This document shows, one piece after another, positions 50,732 through 52,343 of a DNA stretch of 52,343 bases. The DNA lies in assembly GCA_964527385.1 (NCBI GenBank), contig CAZGPZ010000002.1, positions 1 to 52,343 of the forward strand, in the 5' to 3' direction. The stretch is from JANWHZ01 sp964527385 (GTDB lineage: Bacteria > Patescibacteriota > Saccharimonadia > Saccharimonadales > UBA4665). Every line of letters begins with the position of its first letter. The stretch's first letter is position 1. A model generated the notes under the pieces. That model was not told the DNA's origin. It saw only the letters and a program-made list of their open reading frames with translations, and did not search any database. A program made the translations under genes and the position numbers.

Positions 50732-51532
50732 CTACTCGCCCTGGATGATCTGGATACGCTCTGCTGATTCTGCCAAACCTGTGGTGCTGGCAGTGACAAG
50801 TAGCGCATTGAATTGGCGCGGACCAGCAGTTTCGATCTCGTTACGGGTTTGGTGATCGTCGCGCCAGCGCGGGATGACGCTGGAGAATTTGATACCGAGG
50901 CTGGCATCCAATACACCACACATGCCGACATCGGTCACGTGCGCGGTACCGCCAGGCAGCACCCCTGCGTCGGCGGTTGGCACGTGCCAGTGGTCGCCGA
51001 CGACCATCGTTACTCTTCCATCCAAATAATGGCCAATAACAACTTTCTCGCTGCTATAGTCGCCGTGAAAATTCACTACGGTCGCACCCCTGTTATGGGA
51101 CTTTTCACGCGCCAAAATTTCGTCAATTTTCTTGAGCGGGTTATCGATCGGAACATCGGCGTCGCGCCCGACAATATGGCCGACCAGGCTGATCACCAGC
51201 ACGTCGCCTTTAGTGGTCCTGGCGTATTTGTAACCCAATCCTGGCGTGCCTTCGGGATAGTTCGCCGGGCGGATGATCGGCTGGTTCGGGTCGCTAAGCT
51301 GGGGAATGATTTCTTCCCGCCTCAGGCTCCAGTTGCCGCCACTGCAAAAATCCACGCCGTATGACAGCAACCGCCGATAATCTTCTGGCGTGATGCCCTT
51401 GCCTTCAGTCACGTTTTCGGATTGCGCCACGACGAAATCAATCGAGCGCTCGCGCCGAAGCTTCGGTAGTACTTCGCGCACTACTTCCATGCCCGGTTCG
51501 CCCATTACATCACCGATATATAGGATATTCAT
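50732..51532 (-). CDS. YmdB-like metallophosphoesterase (TIGR00282 family)
   Basis: 266 residues beginning MNILYIGDVMGEPGMEVVRE. Metal ligands: GDVMG Asp, SENVTEG Asn, VNFHGDYSSEK and VGDHWHVPTAD His. In Bacillus and Mycoplasma the family hydrolyses 2',3'-cyclic nucleotides or diesters. The ATG at 51532 has AAGGCAGG upstream. In line with the CYTH gene and the protease downstream. Confidence 0.9.
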   Translation of the reverse strand: MNILYIGDVMGEPGMEVVREVLPKLRRERSIDFVVAQSENVTEGKGITPEDYRRLLSYGVDFCSGGNWSLRREEIIPQLSDPNQPIIRPANYPEGTPGLGYKYARTTKGDVLVISLVGHIVGRDADVPIDNPLKKIDEILAREKSHNRGATVVNFHGDYSSEKVVIGHYLDGRVTMVVGDHWHVPTADAGVLPGGTAHVTDVGMCGVLDASLGIKFSSVIPRWRDDHQTRNEIETAGPRQFNALLVTASTTGLAESAERIQIIQGE

Positions 51533-51647
51533 AATCAACCTGCCTTGCTATTATGCACCAACCTGTAAGCCGTAAGGGAACAGTATACCCCTATCGGATA
51601 GAAAATTGTATACAGAATCAATGGGGCCGGCTGCAAATGGAACCGTA

Positions 51648-52241
51648 CTAGCGCTTGCGCTTAGCTTCGAGCCAGGCGGGAACGGGTGTAAACCGGCCTT
51701 CTGGCCAGCTGTCGACTTCCGCTTCGGTCACGTCGTACTCTGCCTGGTAGGCGATCTCCACGCTGCCATGCACCGCGTCTATCCAGTCCAATTCCAGCAG
51801 TTTCGCAGCCCGCTTGACTGACACCTCGTCCGGTCCTTCAATCTCAATGAACGGCTTGATCCATGGCCATTCATCCAACTCAATCTCTACGCTCCCGAGC
51901 AGCCAGCTTTCGCGTTTGGTTTCATAATACCCGTTGGCTTCCAGGCCAATTGCTTCCAGGAACTGGTGCGCGGTTTCAAAGTCGCTCACGACTAGGGTGA
52001 CTTCCTTCGTCCCGTGCAGCGTACGGTCATTCAGCTGCTTGTAACTCATGGTTACCTTGTCGCCCTCATCGCGCACGCGCACCCACCCGTTGGCCTTGCC
52101 GAGTAGACCGCCAGGAAAATCATACGACCGGCGGCGCATCAGGCGATTCGAGTGCTCGCGCGTCGCGCCGAGTTCGCGCAATTTCGCGCGGATAACATCG
52201 TGGTTGGCGCCCAGGAATTTCGCCTCTACTTCCGTCTGCAT
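51648..52241 (-). CDS. CYTH-domain protein (class IV adenylyl cyclase/thiamine-triphosphatase-like)
   Basis: 197 residues. It begins MQTEVEAKFLGANHDVIRAK, with the ExExK tunnel motif read as EVEAK, and contains later beta-strand acidic and basic residues (IEIELDEWPW, KPFIEIEG). CYTH enzymes hydrolyse or cyclise triphosphates. The start codon lies one base after the stop of the upstream gene, so translation is coupled. Confidence 0.9.
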   Translation of the reverse strand: MQTEVEAKFLGANHDVIRAKLRELGATREHSNRLMRRRSYDFPGGLLGKANGWVRVRDEGDKVTMSYKQLNDRTLHGTKEVTLVVSDFETAHQFLEAIGLEANGYYETKRESWLLGSVEIELDEWPWIKPFIEIEGPDEVSVKRAAKLLELDWIDAVHGSVEIAYQAEYDVTEAEVDSWPEGRFTPVPAWLEAKRKR

Positions 52242-52242
52242 G

Positions 52243-52343
52243 CTACAATTCTACTCTGTTTTCTTGCTTTATCACCGCGGCGACATCACTGACGATTTGC
52301 CCTGGATCAGTCGCCAGGACGGTATACATTCCCAGCTCGCGCG
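52243..52343 (-). CDS. C-terminal fragment, HAD-hydrolase-like
   Basis: The last 32 residues of a gene entering from the right edge (RELGMYTVLATDPGQIVSDV and onward, ending ENRVEL, TAG at 52245-52243). The ELGMYTV stretch resembles the C terminus of HAD-family phosphatases, but the fragment is too short to be sure. Confidence 0.5.
   Translation of the reverse strand, partial: RELGMYTVLATDPGQIVSDVAAVIKQENRVEL

Noticed and set aside
1..52343. CRISPR array
   Set aside because: No set of short regularly spaced direct repeats with unique spacers. The repeated units in 23-34 kb are protein-domain repeats, and those in 44-46 kb are tRNA fragments at irregular spacing.
1..52343. UGA recoded to glycine as in some CPR lineages
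   Set aside because: Several intact genes end in TGA (for example 3684 and the GT2 gene at 10430) and no conserved domain requires reading through TGA.

Overview
The window is a compact, medium-to-high GC bacterial chromosome segment using the standard code (several genes end in TGA). It contains one 10-base assembly gap. Short intergenic gaps, tRNAs with encoded CCA, a helix-turn-helix fused to MurA, a large secreted-protein repertoire and many genes without relatives I recognise suggest a Patescibacteria/CPR organism, most likely Saccharibacteria (TM7) or a close relative. This is inferred from gene style only; no rRNA is present.

Layout. 1-8.8 kb: redox enzymes (a DWF1-like flavoprotein, a reductase, a frameshifted sulfite-oxidase-like molybdoenzyme), a lone LigD-type polymerase, a NUDIX hydrolase, then murB, glyA and HTH-murA. 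8.8-21.5 kb: a cell-surface polysaccharide locus. It has two GT2 synthases, a GH18 protein, a GH10 xylanase, a sortase with a 58-residue LPNTG protein, two NodB deacetylases (one ending in a dockerin) and a membrane-anchored cohesin protein immediately downstream. 21.7-28 kb: tRNA-Gly, tRNA-Arg and a tRNA-Arg hotspot carrying a 1325-residue M23/crystallin/PKD protein and a deaminase. 28-34 kb: HD and NUDIX enzymes, a zinc peptidase, a secreted alpha/beta hydrolase and a PKD/PA14 surface protein. 34.5-44 kb: tRNA-His, a P1B ATPase, a dolichol-kinase-like protein, orphan genes, tRNA-Pro(CGG) and prs. 44.1-49.7 kb: a lower-GC array of cassettes separated by copies of the tRNA-Pro(TGG) 3' end, closed by a large serine recombinase and the intact tRNA. 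49.8-52.3 kb: a Tat-type protease, a YmdB-like phosphoesterase, a CYTH protein and the tail of a possible HAD gene.

Three things stand out. (i) Two tRNA genes are each followed by tandem remnants of their own 3' ends, with genes and hairpins between them, as if cassettes had accumulated at the tRNA. A related small hairpin element splits the T-loop of tRNA 3' fragments of three tRNAs. (ii) A two-gene cohesin/dockerin pair lies in a surface-glycan locus together with a sortase and a micro-LPXTG protein. (iii) In about 18 genes a TANNNT hexamer ends only 5-8 bases before the start codon, a pattern expected of leaderless mRNAs. Genes in tight operons and many of the secreted-protein genes instead have Shine-Dalgarno sequences.
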